Of a stretch of 64,000 bases of DNA, positions 36,051-44,704 are shown one piece after another. The stretch spans positions 1 to 64,000 of the forward strand of contig CANIBP010000028.1 in the NCBI GenBank assembly GCA_947466075.1. The letters are read 5' to 3'. Within the stretch, counting starts at the first letter, position 1. Every line of letters starts with the position of its first letter. A model generated the notes under the pieces. The model was not told the origin of the DNA. It did not search any database and saw nothing but the letters and a program-made list of their open reading frames with translations. The stretch is from Verrucomicrobiaceae bacterium (GTDB lineage: Bacteria; Verrucomicrobiota; Verrucomicrobiia; Verrucomicrobiales; Verrucomicrobiaceae). A program made the position numbers and the translations under genes.

Positions 36051-37250
36051 TCATTCTTCCTCATCGTCGCGAGGCCCATTCACCGAACGCGGCTTCTTCA
36101 CGGAGGAGATGTTGCGGTGGACCCATACGCTTTGGACCATGCCCATGAGGAACAATGTCACGATGACGAAGGTGCCGCCGTAGCTGATGAAGGGCATGGG
36201 CAGACCGATGACGGGGAGCATGACGAGATTCATGCCGGCATTCTGAAGGGTGTGGACGAAGAACATTGCCACCACGCCCACGACAATGAGCCTGCCGAGC
36301 TGATCGCGGGCACAGAAGGCCACAAACACGCCCTGCAGCAGCAGCAGCAGCATGCCGGAGAGCAGTAGGATAGAGCCACGGAAGCCAAACTCCTCGGCGA
36401 CGACACCAAAGATGAAGTCGTTGATGGATTCATGCGGGAAGAAGGTGCGGTGAATGGAGGCTTGATCGGGAACCTTCTTCGATTCCGGCCCCTTGCCTTC
36501 CAAACCGCCGGTGGAAACGGCAATTTGCAGATGCTTCGCCACCCAGCCTTCGTTTTGTAGGTCCACCTTGTCCAATTGGTTGGTGGCCATGTACCAAGTC
36601 GAATTGATACGTGCCTGCTGATATGGTTTGAGCGCGAAGACATAGACCAGCGGCACCACACTGGCGACGCCGAGCAGCAACGTGATGAGATAGCGAAACG
36701 GAATGTTGCCAACGAGCATCATGGACAAAAACACCGGCCCCCAGACGAGACCGGAGCCAAGGTCTTCCTTGATGACGAGCAACGTGGGAACACCCGCGAT
36801 CATGCCTGCTGCGATGATGCGTAGCCATGGCCGACGAAACACGGGCAGCATGCGTGGCAGTTCACCGAAGATGACGGCGAGGATCAAAATGCCCGCCATG
36901 ATGGCGAACTGCGAGGGCTGCACCATCATCCCGCCCACACGAATCCAGGCCTTGTTACCACCGATCTCCACGCCTATGGCCAGCACGGCAATCAAACCAC
37001 CGATGCCCGCGAGATACATGGGAATGCAGGCCCAGCGCACCCATTTATAGTCCAGTAAGGAAGCAGCAAAAAAGAACGGCAGCCCAAGCATTACCCAGCG
37101 GATCTGGTCGCGCCATTTGAGAGCAAACTCCGCCTCTTCCTTGTGCGCGGAGGCATTGAAGATGGCGTACACGCCAAAGACGATGAGCGCGGCCATGTTC
37201 AGCACCAACAGCCAGTTCATGCCGAGAAATTTTTTTAAGAGCGGTGTCAT
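36051..37250 (-). CDS. rodA: RodA/FtsW/SpoVE family peptidoglycan polymerase, probably RodA
   Basis: 399 residues with about ten membrane helices. The SEDS motifs are present: KPYQQARI in the long loop, QASIHRTFFPHESINDFIFGVVAEEFGF (in pieces), and the C-terminal GLPMPFISYGGTF. It polymerises glycan strands for rod-shape growth together with a class B PBP; no PBP gene is nearby. RodA is preferred over FtsW because of overall pattern and length; context does not decide it. Confidence 0.88.
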   Translation of the reverse strand: MTPLLKKFLGMNWLLVLNMAALIVFGVYAIFNASAHKEEAEFALKWRDQIRWVMLGLPFFFAASLLDYKWVRWACIPMYLAGIGGLIAVLAIGVEIGGNKAWIRVGGMMVQPSQFAIMAGILILAVIFGELPRMLPVFRRPWLRIIAAGMIAGVPTLLVIKEDLGSGLVWGPVFLSMMLVGNIPFRYLITLLLGVASVVPLVYVFALKPYQQARINSTWYMATNQLDKVDLQNEGWVAKHLQIAVSTGGLEGKGPESKKVPDQASIHRTFFPHESINDFIFGVVAEEFGFRGSILLLSGMLLLLLQGVFVAFCARDQLGRLIVVGVVAMFFVHTLQNAGMNLVMLPVIGLPMPFISYGGTFVIVTLFLMGMVQSVWVHRNISSVKKPRSVNGPRDDEEE

Positions 37251-37268
37251 GGGACGGAAAAACGTGGA

Positions 37269-38057
37269 TCAATCGAGATGCGGCACTGCATCGAGTAGTT
37301 TGCGGGTGTAATCGTGGCGCGGATGCTCGCAGACCTGATCGGCATCGCCCTGTTCGACGATTTTGCCGTGGTGCATGACAACGATGCGATCGCTCATGTG
37401 ACGCACGATGGCGAGATCGTGGGCGATGAAGAGCAGCGTGAGTTTAAACTCTTCCTGCAAGTCCTTGAGCAGGTTCAAAATCTGCGCCTGCACGCTGACA
37501 TCGAGCGCACTGACCGGCTCGTCGCAGATGAGGAATTTCGGCCGCACTGCCAGCGCACGTGCGATGCCGATGCGCTGCCGCTGCCCGCCGCTAAACTCGT
37601 GCGGGTAGCGTTGCAGTGAATCTTCGGGCAGTCCGACTTTTTTGAGCAAATCGGCGGAGATCTCACAGCGTTCTTCGCGGGTCTTCTCCTTGAAATGGAT
37701 CTGCAACGGTTCACCCAGGATCGACTCGATGGTCATGCGCGGATTCAGCGAACCGATGGGATCCTGAAACACCATCTGCATCTCTTTGCGCAGCGGGCGG
37801 AATTCCTTCTCCGGCAGCGAGAGCACCTCGCGATCGCGATACATGACAGTGCCGCTGGTGACGGGCATGAGTTTGAGCAAAGCACGCGCCACCGTGGACT
37901 TGCCACTGCCGCTTTCACCGACAAGCCCCACCGTGCTGCCCTCCGCGACCTCGAAGCTGACCTTGTCCACGGCCTTGATAACATCGGTGGTACGGCCAAA
38001 CCAACCGCCGCGCACGGGGAAGTGAATTTTGAGGTCTTGAACGCGGAGCAGCGACAT
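37269..38057 (-). CDS. Oligopeptide/dipeptide-type ABC transporter ATP-binding protein
   Basis: 262 residues. Walker A GESGSGKST (about 47-55), the Q-loop MVFQDPIGSLNPRM, signature FSGGQRQRIGIARAL, Walker B FLICDEPVSALD and switch His in LLFIAHDL are all intact. The pattern is that of the OppF/DppF subfamily. No permease, binding protein or second ATPase is in the window, so its partners are elsewhere or it lies at the end of an operon that has been broken up. Confidence 0.9.
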   Translation of the reverse strand: MSLLRVQDLKIHFPVRGGWFGRTTDVIKAVDKVSFEVAEGSTVGLVGESGSGKSTVARALLKLMPVTSGTVMYRDREVLSLPEKEFRPLRKEMQMVFQDPIGSLNPRMTIESILGEPLQIHFKEKTREERCEISADLLKKVGLPEDSLQRYPHEFSGGQRQRIGIARALAVRPKFLICDEPVSALDVSVQAQILNLLKDLQEEFKLTLLFIAHDLAIVRHMSDRIVVMHHGKIVEQGDADQVCEHPRHDYTRKLLDAVPHLD

Positions 38058-38143
38058 GTGGAAGTGTCTATTTTAGCACAGGTGAGGAAACGAGCGAAAG
38101 TTTCATTGCTGGGAAAGCATGAAAGTGTCAGCATCCGTGTCCG

Positions 38144-38956
38144 ATGAACCCGCACTACGAACTTTTGTCCCCGATTGCTGAAGGCGGTCTGGGCACTGTT
38201 TTCAAGGCCTGGGACCGCCAACTTGGCCGCGAAGTCGCCATCAAGCGCATCCGTGCTGATAAAGCAGGCGACGACGGTGCCACGGTCGATGCGTTGATCC
38301 GCGAGGCCAGGCATCAGTCAGCGCTCCAGCACCCGAACATTGTCGCCGTGCATGAATCAGGCGTGGATGATGAAGGCTGCTTCATGGTGATGGAACTGGT
38401 GCACGGCGAGACGCTGGAGGATGCTCTTCAGCGCTCTCCTTTGACCGCCGAGGATTTCGATGCGCTGGTGCGACAGACGCTGGCAGGCATGATAACAGCG
38501 CATGAAGCGGGCATCATCCATCTGGACCTGAAACCGGAAAACATCATGCTCACCCGCCCCGCCGCCGGAGGTATGCTGGTGAAAATTCTCGACTTTGGGC
38601 TGGCAACCTCCATTCAGGAGAATGCCAACCAGCCGACTGCTCTGCACGGTTCGGTGTATTTCATGGCCCCTGAGCAGTTTGAACGGGCCGTAGTCGATGC
38701 GCGCACAGACCTTTATGCGCTGGGCTGCGTTTACTATGATGCCCTCACTCAAAAGGTTCCCTTTGATGGCGAGACAAAACCACAAGTCATCGTGGCCCAC
38801 TTGTATCATCGGGTGGTATCTCTCGCCGCATTACGTCCTGATTTGCCGGAACCGACCGTGCGCTGGGTCGAGTGGCTCATGAGTCGCCAGCCTGCGGATC
38901 GCCCGGTTTCTGCGGCAGCGGCTTTGCATGCTTACGAGACAGGTGTCTGGATTTAA
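38144..38956 (+). CDS. Compact Ser/Thr protein kinase
   Basis: 270 residues, essentially a bare Hanks-type kinase domain. The glycine loop is EGGLGTVF (13-20), the ATP lysine is in AIKRIR (Lys34), the catalytic loop is HLDLKPENIM (Asp128), the metal-binding motif is DFGLA (Asp150), and the activation segment ends MAPEQF. HLD replaces the usual HRD, which marks a non-RD-type kinase. There is no membrane helix or sensor domain. Downstream genes point to the envelope, but the substrate is unknown. Confidence 0.92.
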   Translation: MNPHYELLSPIAEGGLGTVFKAWDRQLGREVAIKRIRADKAGDDGATVDALIREARHQSALQHPNIVAVHESGVDDEGCFMVMELVHGETLEDALQRSPLTAEDFDALVRQTLAGMITAHEAGIIHLDLKPENIMLTRPAAGGMLVKILDFGLATSIQENANQPTALHGSVYFMAPEQFERAVVDARTDLYALGCVYYDALTQKVPFDGETKPQVIVAHLYHRVVSLAALRPDLPEPTVRWVEWLMSRQPADRPVSAAAALHAYETGVWI

Positions 38957-39040
38957 AAGCAGCCACAACCTTGGCGAAAGCTCCTTGCCATCACGCAGCG
39001 TGCCGCCATCATGGCAGACTTGTTTCCCTGACCCACCACG

Positions 39041-39760
39041 ATGCGTGCCATTCTCACCCTATTCTTGTCTGTCTGCACCCTATTCTTGTCTGTCTGCACC
39101 CTGTTCGCGCTCTGCGCCTGCAACATGCTTCAGATGATTGACCCAAATTTTAAAATTCCGATGCCGCATCTGCCCAAGATCAGCCTGCCGGGCAGAAACA
39201 CCGTGGCCAAGCTGATTCCCGGCATGGCCGAAAAGGACAAAGTGGACGCGGACGATCCTGATGTACCGTTCAATTCACGTGGCACACTGGGTTTCGGCCA
39301 TACACTGCGCATCGAAGTCTATGAAGGTGCACGCAATCCAGACCGTATCTACCGCGGCATCACCATGGTGGACAAGGATGGCGTTCTTGCACTTGGTGAG
39401 GCGGGCAGCGCTCGTGTCGGTGGCCAAACTCTTCCGAAAGCGGCAGATGCTATCGCCACGGTGTTTCGTCTGGCTGGCCGCAACACACGCCCCATCACCA
39501 TCCACATCATTTCCGTGGAAAACACCTCGATCATTTCCATCAATGGCGATGTGCGCGATGCTGAATTTATCCCCGTCTTCAAAGAGATGAGTGTACAGCA
39601 TGCCGTGACTGTTACCGGTGGCCGCAAACCAGACTCGACGATGCGTGGCGTGTACATCGCCCGCGAAGGGCAGCGGCACTTCTTCACTTCGCTTGAAGCC
39701 GCAGATGATAAGTGGTCGCCTCAAGCTGGCGACATCATCACGCTCTCCCCCGACATTTAA
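39041..39760 (+). CDS. Lipoprotein with polysaccharide-export-like domain
   Basis: 239 residues. The signal contains an exact duplication (TLFLSVC twice) and ends in LFALCAC, a plausible lipobox. The region about 85-135 (GHTLRIEVYEGARNPD...VDKDGVLALGEAG...KAADAIATVF) follows the Poly_export/Wza pattern, and the following part (about 145-235) is SLBB-like. Outer-membrane polysaccharide export is therefore possible, but no other capsule gene is nearby. Confidence 0.7.
   Translation: MRAILTLFLSVCTLFLSVCTLFALCACNMLQMIDPNFKIPMPHLPKISLPGRNTVAKLIPGMAEKDKVDADDPDVPFNSRGTLGFGHTLRIEVYEGARNPDRIYRGITMVDKDGVLALGEAGSARVGGQTLPKAADAIATVFRLAGRNTRPITIHIISVENTSIISINGDVRDAEFIPVFKEMSVQHAVTVTGGRKPDSTMRGVYIAREGQRHFFTSLEAADDKWSPQAGDIITLSPDI
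39056..39102 (+). repeat. 21-bp tandem duplication in a signal-peptide coding region
   Basis: The unit accctattcttgtctgtctgc occurs in two perfect tandem copies plus five bases of a third (accct). It is in frame and adds seven hydrophobic residues to the signal peptide. Perfect identity suggests a recent slip. Confidence 0.85.
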
Positions 39761-39773
39761 TTTTCCTGACACC

Positions 39774-40250
39774 ATGCTCGAATACACCGGCGGCAATCCC
39801 GCCGCCGCCCAGAATCCACTCAGTTCGCTGTTCAAGACCGTCGCCATCGTGCGCATCGGCACCGGCGTGCTACTGATGACGCGGCATGGATTCAGCGCGG
39901 CAGTTAGCGCATATCATTTCTTTTGGAAAGAAGAGCCATGGGCTTGGGTAACGGCATTTCGTGATGCCGGGATTCCTTACGCTCATTTAGTCGCGCCTTT
40001 TGTCGCTTTAGTCGTCGCCAGTGTAGCACTGAGCTGGATCATCGGCTTCCTCACACGTTTGTTTGCCGTGGTTTTTCTGCCCATCGTCATCACAGCTCTC
40101 GTGCTGCTGCCACATGCCGGACCAGCGCATGTTGAAGCTGTCTGGCTCTACCTTTTCATCACCGTGACGCTGCTCTTATTCGGCTCCGGCGCGGTTTCGA
40201 TTGATCAATTGTTCCGCCTCGGCCAAGGCGGGACGAAAAAACGCCGCTGA
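39774..40250 (+). CDS. DoxX family membrane protein
   Basis: 158 residues from ATG 39774 with four membrane helices. The first begins KTVAIVRIGTGVLLMTRHG and the last is VWLYLFITVTLLLFGSGAVSID, the usual DoxX pattern. Relatives form redox-linked membrane complexes; the role here is open. Its stop overlaps the ruvC start (TGATG). Confidence 0.82.
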   Translation: MLEYTGGNPAAAQNPLSSLFKTVAIVRIGTGVLLMTRHGFSAAVSAYHFFWKEEPWAWVTAFRDAGIPYAHLVAPFVALVVASVALSWIIGFLTRLFAVVFLPIVITALVLLPHAGPAHVEAVWLYLFITVTLLLFGSGAVSIDQLFRLGQGGTKKRR

Positions 40251-40801
40251 TGGCACGCATTGTCCGCCGCAGTGATCCGCCTGCTAACAGCGAGCTCGAG
40301 CGCGTCCTCGCCATCGACCCCGCACTGCGTAAAACCGGTTGGGCCATCGTCGAAAGCGCGGGTGGTGATTTGAAGGCGATTGCGTGGGGTGTCATTCACA
40401 ACAAGCCCGCTTTGCTGCCCTCTGGGTGCCTCGTCGCCATTCGTGAAGGTTTGAATGAGGTGATCAAGCAGCACGCGCCGACGGTTTGCGCCATCGAAGC
40501 CACGATCTTCGTGCAGAGTTACAAGACCGCCATCGTACTCGGCACTGCACGTGGTGCTTGTTTGATCGCTGCCGCAGAACATGGCCTGCCGATCTATGAA
40601 TACGCCCCGCGTGAGATCAAGCAGGCCGCTGTAGGGCGTGGTGCTGCACAGAAGGACCAAGTGGCTTTTATGATCCGTGCTCAGCTTCGATTGCGCGAGA
40701 CTCCCGAAGCCGATGCCGCCGACGCTCTCGCCGCCGCCATCACGCATTTTCAAAACAGCGCTGCCGCCCGCGTCACCGAACGTGAAGCACGGCGGGTGTG
40801 A
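40250..40801 (+). CDS. ruvC: Holliday junction resolvase RuvC
   Basis: 183 residues. The acidic active site can be read: Asp23 in LAIDPALRKTGW, Glu83 in CAIEATIF, and the Asp pair in DAADALAAAITH. The segment KQAAVGRGAAQKDQV is the conserved DNA-binding loop. RuvC resolves four-way junctions after RuvAB branch migration. ruvA and ruvB are not in the window. It is translationally coupled to the DoxX gene. Confidence 0.94.
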   Translation: MARIVRRSDPPANSELERVLAIDPALRKTGWAIVESAGGDLKAIAWGVIHNKPALLPSGCLVAIREGLNEVIKQHAPTVCAIEATIFVQSYKTAIVLGTARGACLIAAAEHGLPIYEYAPREIKQAAVGRGAAQKDQVAFMIRAQLRLRETPEADAADALAAAITHFQNSAAARVTEREARRV

Positions 40802-40807
40802 CTCACT

Positions 40808-41395
40808 TCATGCGCTTTTCTTTTTTGTCTTTGCGCCGTTCACCAGCCGTGTGGCGTGACCGTTCGTGCCGTTGACCTTGAATTTGCCGTTTTTGACGTC
40901 GCGTTCGAGTTTTTCCATCTTACGCAGCAACTTGGGCCACTGCTTTTCTTCAACGATGAAGCCGACGCAACGCTCTGCACCGCAGCAGCATGGATGATCA
41001 TCCCAGGTATCCACATCGAAGCCGTAGTTGTAGGTCAGTTCTTCACCGGCCTTGATTTCACGGATTGAGTAAATCCAGATGCGACCGCGGATGACATACG
41101 CTTCGCAGTTCGGAGCACAGGAGTGATTGATGTAACGCGCTGGATTGCGTCCCTTCGCGCCATCAACATCATGGCGTTGATTCAGCGTGAAGACATAGAC
41201 TGCCGCTCCGCCGGTTTTCTTGGCTTTGTCCACTAGCGCTTCCGCACGTCGCGTGGATTCCGCTTTGGTGATTTTTTCGCCAATGTATTCGATGATGGGA
41301 ACATCATTCGGGATGTCGCAGCGGGCGAAGATGCCGCGGTTGTGAATGGAGGAGGAACGGACGGTCCAGTAGCGTTTAGTGGGGGCCTTGGGCAT
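40808..41395 (-). CDS. SET-domain lysine methyltransferase with post-SET cysteine motif
   Basis: 195 residues from ATG 41395. The SET domain opens with NRGIFARCDIPNDVPIIEYIGE, has the SAM-binding NHSCAPNC (90-97) and GEELTYNYG (117-125), and is followed by CCCGAERC (136-143). That cluster with Cys97 forms the zinc site typical of eukaryotic-type post-SET enzymes. The last 40 residues are Lys/Asn-rich. Bacterial SET proteins of this type modify lysines in cytoplasmic or effector targets; the target here is unknown. Confidence 0.9.
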   Translation of the reverse strand: MPKAPTKRYWTVRSSSIHNRGIFARCDIPNDVPIIEYIGEKITKAESTRRAEALVDKAKKTGGAAVYVFTLNQRHDVDGAKGRNPARYINHSCAPNCEAYVIRGRIWIYSIREIKAGEELTYNYGFDVDTWDDHPCCCGAERCVGFIVEEKQWPKLLRKMEKLERDVKNGKFKVNGTNGHATRLVNGAKTKKKSA

Positions 41396-41571
41396 GGGGG
41401 TGTTGCAGACGACAGAAAAATGGAGCGCATGAAGTGTGCCGGGTGTATCCAATGTCAAGGAACGTCGAGGATTGTTTCCGGGGGACGGCCTCCGGCACCG
41501 AACATCCACTTTCCGGTTGCCGCTGCACGCCGCAGCGCCTTATTGCGCGCCCTTCAACCGCCCCGACCCTC

Positions 41572-43095
41572 ATGCTCGATTTCTTCCGCCACCACCGTGG
41601 TGCCTTCCTCAAGACCCTGACGATTCTCATCGGCCTCTCCATGTTCTATTACGGCGTCTCGCAAACCGCCGGAACCAACGAGAAGCAGGCGCAGATCACT
41701 GATGTTGCTGTTACCGTCTTCGGTAAGGACTATAGCATGGGAGATGTGCAGCGGGCGCAGCGCTCACTCCAGTTCGCGCAATACTACATGCAGGCCTATG
41801 AGTTGCCCTCGATGCTAATGATGCTGTCCTCAGACGGTGGCATGGGCCGCGGTGGTTTGAGTACGCTTACCAATCTCTTTGTGGCACGTCAGCTCATGGA
41901 ACAGCTCGGCATCCGCCCCAGCGATGCTGAGGCCCGTGCAGCCTTGGAAAAACTCCCAGCCTTGCAAAACAACGGCAAATTTGACATCTCCCGCGCCCAG
42001 ATGCTGGAGCAAAACGCTGGATCCATGGGTTTTGAGTCCGCTGACTTGCTCAACATCATGAAGGACACGATGGGCCTGCAGAAGCTTCAGGATCTGATCG
42101 GCAAGAACTATGTCGCTTCGCCGCTTGCTGCTGAAAAGCAGTATGCCAGCAGCCACCACACCATCAAAGGTTCCAAGCTTACCTTCGAAACGGAAGTATT
42201 TAAAAAGGCCGCTGCCGTCACCGACGATGAGATCAAGAAATACTACGAAGAGAAGAAGGAGAGCTACCAGAGCATCGAAAAGCGCGCTGTGAGTTATGTC
42301 CTGTTCGAGAACCCTAAGAATCTCGACAAAAAGCCACTCGAAGAACGCCAGAAGGTGCAGAACCAGCAGATGGAACGCGTGAATGCCTTCAACAAGCTCA
42401 CCACCACAGACAAGAAGACTTTTGCCGAGGCCGTGCTGCAAACCAAGGAGAAGGTCGAAACCGTGCCTGCTTTTGCTGAAAGTGAGCCACCCGCTGCACT
42501 CAAAGCCGAAAACAAGCTGCTCGAATTCATCTTCGCACGCAGCAAGGACGCCAAAGTCGCACCCGAAGCGATCGAAGGCACCAACGGCTGGTATGTTTTT
42601 GATGTCACCAAAATCGAAGAGCCCAAGCAGCAGGAGTTGGCCGAAGTGAAGGACAAGATCAAGGACACGCTGCTTGATCAAAAGGCCGCAGAAGCACGCA
42701 CCAAGGCTGTGAACGACGCCCGCACCGCTTTGACCGCAGGTTTGAAGGCTGGCAAGAAAATCGACGACCTCGTGAAGGAACTAAAGCTCACCCTCACTGT
42801 GCTGCCCGACATTGACATCGCCAACCCACCGCAGGACGTGCCAAACGGCTTCCTCATCGCCCAGACGGCTGCCAAGACCGCCGCCGGTGGCATCTCCAAC
42901 GGCGTGGACTATGACAAAGGCACACTGCTGATCTACGTCAGCGCCAAGGAACTCCGCAAACGCCCTGATGGTGCCGACCTGCGCAAATCCCAGGCTGATT
43001 CCCTCTCCCAGCAAGAGCGCATGAGCCTGTTCCAAGCTTGGTTTAAGAAGAAGCACGACGAAGCCAAGGTCGTCTCCAAGCTCGGCGTCTCCTGA
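41572..43095 (+). CDS. PpiD/SurA-like periplasmic chaperone (peptidyl-prolyl isomerase family)
   Basis: 507 residues from ATG 41572; the frame extends further upstream but without a credible signal. A single membrane anchor (about 10-30, LTILIGLSMFYYGV) is followed by a SurA_N-like helical domain (about 50-215), a coiled-coil linker (KKYYEEKKESYQSIEKRA) and a rotamase-like region (about 250-400). The parvulin core is divergent and I cannot see an intact active site. It probably assists folding of exported proteins at the inner membrane. Confidence 0.8.
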   Translation: MLDFFRHHRGAFLKTLTILIGLSMFYYGVSQTAGTNEKQAQITDVAVTVFGKDYSMGDVQRAQRSLQFAQYYMQAYELPSMLMMLSSDGGMGRGGLSTLTNLFVARQLMEQLGIRPSDAEARAALEKLPALQNNGKFDISRAQMLEQNAGSMGFESADLLNIMKDTMGLQKLQDLIGKNYVASPLAAEKQYASSHHTIKGSKLTFETEVFKKAAAVTDDEIKKYYEEKKESYQSIEKRAVSYVLFENPKNLDKKPLEERQKVQNQQMERVNAFNKLTTTDKKTFAEAVLQTKEKVETVPAFAESEPPAALKAENKLLEFIFARSKDAKVAPEAIEGTNGWYVFDVTKIEEPKQQELAEVKDKIKDTLLDQKAAEARTKAVNDARTALTAGLKAGKKIDDLVKELKLTLTVLPDIDIANPPQDVPNGFLIAQTAAKTAAGGISNGVDYDKGTLLIYVSAKELRKRPDGADLRKSQADSLSQQERMSLFQAWFKKKHDEAKVVSKLGVS

Positions 43096-43126
43096 TCGCC
43101 GCCATACTTCATTTTCCTCGACGCGC

Positions 43127-43468
43127 ATGAGCGACACGCCATCCACCGTCGAAGACTTGTATGATGAAGCCAGCGGCCACGTCGCTCTTGGTGAGCTACC
43201 ACAAGCCATTGCGCTCTACCGCCGCTGCGTCGCGTTGCAGTCCGACCACTTTGAAAGCTGGCACGCGCTCGGCATGGCATTACTGCGCAACGGTGAGATC
43301 AAAGAAGCCATCGGTGCCGGCATGATGGCAACCACGCTTCAGCCCAATGACCTCCTCTCCTGGACCGCTCTCTCGCAGATGTATGTTGCCAACAAACAGA
43401 TCGCCGAAGCCGAAGACGCCAAAGGCAAAGCGCGCATCCTGAGTCTCGGCGGCAAGGTGGTGAAGTAG
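43127..43468 (+). CDS. TPR-repeat protein
   Basis: 113 residues with about three tetratricopeptide repeats (ASGHVALGELPQAIALYRR, WHALGMALLRNGEIKEAI, WTALSQMYVANKQIAEAED). No signal peptide. It lies 31 bases after the PpiD-like gene and probably shares its operon as a scaffold. Its TAG stop falls in a copy of the dispersed repeat. Confidence 0.85.
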   Translation: MSDTPSTVEDLYDEASGHVALGELPQAIALYRRCVALQSDHFESWHALGMALLRNGEIKEAIGAGMMATTLQPNDLLSWTALSQMYVANKQIAEAEDAKGKARILSLGGKVVK

Positions 43469-43492
43469 TAAGACAGACACTCCTGTCTGTCG
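43467..43492 (+). repeat. Dispersed palindromic repeat (copy 5, single)
   Basis: AGTAAGACAGACACTCC followed by TGTCTGTCG, a hairpin with an eight-base-pair stem and a CTCC loop. It differs from the other copies at one position near the left end. It overlaps the last two bases of the TPR stop codon. Confidence 0.7.
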
Positions 43493-43536
43493 GTGTTAGT
43501 GAGTGTTTATGGCCTCTTCATCTGCACCGGCCGCAA

Positions 43537-43728
43537 TTACAAGCCTGCGTCGCCCGGCAAACTGATTCCAGTGCTTTTACCACGCACGAAATGTCGTGCC
43601 TGATGTTCGCTACGGTGGCCGATTGGATCCAGCGTCTCCCATGCCGCATCCATTGCGGCACAGCCCGGCAGGACCAAAGCGGAGACGCTGCAAAAGCAGC
43701 AAGTGATGAAATGGCGGCAACGATTCAC
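43537..43728 (-). CDS. Small lipoprotein
   Basis: 63 residues from a GTG start. The signal ends in a lipobox (SALVLPGC, Cys23), and the mature peptide is only about 40 residues (AAMDAAWETLDPIGHRSEHQ). It begins eight bases after the SMP-30-like gene on the same strand, which supports it. No family recognised. Confidence 0.5.
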   Translation of the reverse strand: MNRCRHFITCCFCSVSALVLPGCAAMDAAWETLDPIGHRSEHQARHFVRGKSTGISLPGDAGL

Positions 43729-43736
43729 GTGAAGGG

Positions 43737-44612
43737 TCAGAAATACCCCTTCACCTTGAGTTTGCGACCATAAATCTTGTCTCCGGCGGCAATGAACAGG
43801 ATGTCGTGGTCTTTACCGGCGAACTCGACGCTGACGACTTTACCCAACGGATCGGGTTTGGCAATGATTCCAGCTAGGCGGCCCGCCGTATCGAAGACCT
43901 GCACGCCGAGTTCGGTAGTCACGAAATAACGCCCGTTCGCCTCCGTGGTCGCACCATCGCCTGAGGCGGTTTCTTTGCCCACGGGCAGCCACATCGTCAT
44001 GTAGGGCGCTCCGCCGGTCAAAGTGCCATCGTCTTCGATGCGCCAGGCCCAGACGTGTTTGCCACCATACTCAGAGACAGCCAGCGTGCGTTCATCCGGC
44101 GAGATCGTGATGCCATTGGGCTTTTGCACATGCCCAGCATCGGCCACGAGGTGTTTCTTGTCCTTGGTGATGAGATGCACGCTCAGCGTCGGGGTCTCGG
44201 TGAAATAGAGGTTCCCCTTCTTGGTGACCACGAGGTCGTTGCACTTCGCGCCAGTCAGCAGCACTTCGACTTCACCCTTCATCGTGATGGCGATGATCCG
44301 CTGCTCCTTGTTGTGGCAGGCATAGAAGCGGCCATCGGGGCCGATTTGCAGGCCGCTGATGCCCGGCAAGTTGTCGAGAAACAGGTCTGTCTTGCCCGTG
44401 GCGACGTCGATCTTGTAGATCCCCTTCCCGGCTTTGACATCGGTGAAGAACAGATTGCCCGCCGCATCGCAGCAAAGGCCGTCGGTGAAAGCGTAGCCAC
44501 TGGCCGCTTCCTTCCACGGCTCACCGTCGATGAGGTAATCGTGCAGCGAGGTGTCTTGAGCGAGGAGTGGGGTGGAAAGGAGGCTGAGGGTGAGGAGGAT
44601 GTATTTCGTCAT
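43737..44612 (-). CDS. Secreted SMP-30/gluconolactonase family protein
   Basis: 291 residues with a signal peptide (1-18). It is a six-bladed beta-propeller with the metal-site regions GLCCDAAGNLFFTD, CNDLVVTKKGNLYFTE and PNGITISPDERTLAVSEYG. Family members hydrolyse sugar lactones; the substrate is not known. It is 92 bases after the esterase gene on the same strand, with a long inverted repeat between them. Confidence 0.9.
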   Translation of the reverse strand: MTKYILLTLSLLSTPLLAQDTSLHDYLIDGEPWKEAASGYAFTDGLCCDAAGNLFFTDVKAGKGIYKIDVATGKTDLFLDNLPGISGLQIGPDGRFYACHNKEQRIIAITMKGEVEVLLTGAKCNDLVVTKKGNLYFTETPTLSVHLITKDKKHLVADAGHVQKPNGITISPDERTLAVSEYGGKHVWAWRIEDDGTLTGGAPYMTMWLPVGKETASGDGATTEANGRYFVTTELGVQVFDTAGRLAGIIAKPDPLGKVVSVEFAGKDHDILFIAAGDKIYGRKLKVKGYF

Positions 44613-44615
44613 AAA

Positions 44616-44698
44616 GTTCGCTGTTCACGGTTCGCTGTTCGCCGTTTCAGCAATCTCGTCCGCGCACAACCGCGAACTGAGAACTGCGAACCGCGAAC
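44616..44698. repeat. Long intercistronic inverted repeat between esterase and SMP-30 genes
   Basis: Arms 44616-44642 and 44672-44698 are complementary at 22 of 27 positions around a 29-base loop. Both arms are made of iterated GTTCGC/GTTCAC words. It has the same shape and position (between two co-directional genes about 90 bp apart) as the one at 4262-4342, but an unrelated sequence. Confidence 0.7.
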
Positions 44699-44704
44699 GG
44701 TTGA

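Noticed and set aside
39056-39102. Short CRISPR-like direct repeats
   Set aside because: Only two tandem copies without spacers, in frame within a signal peptide.
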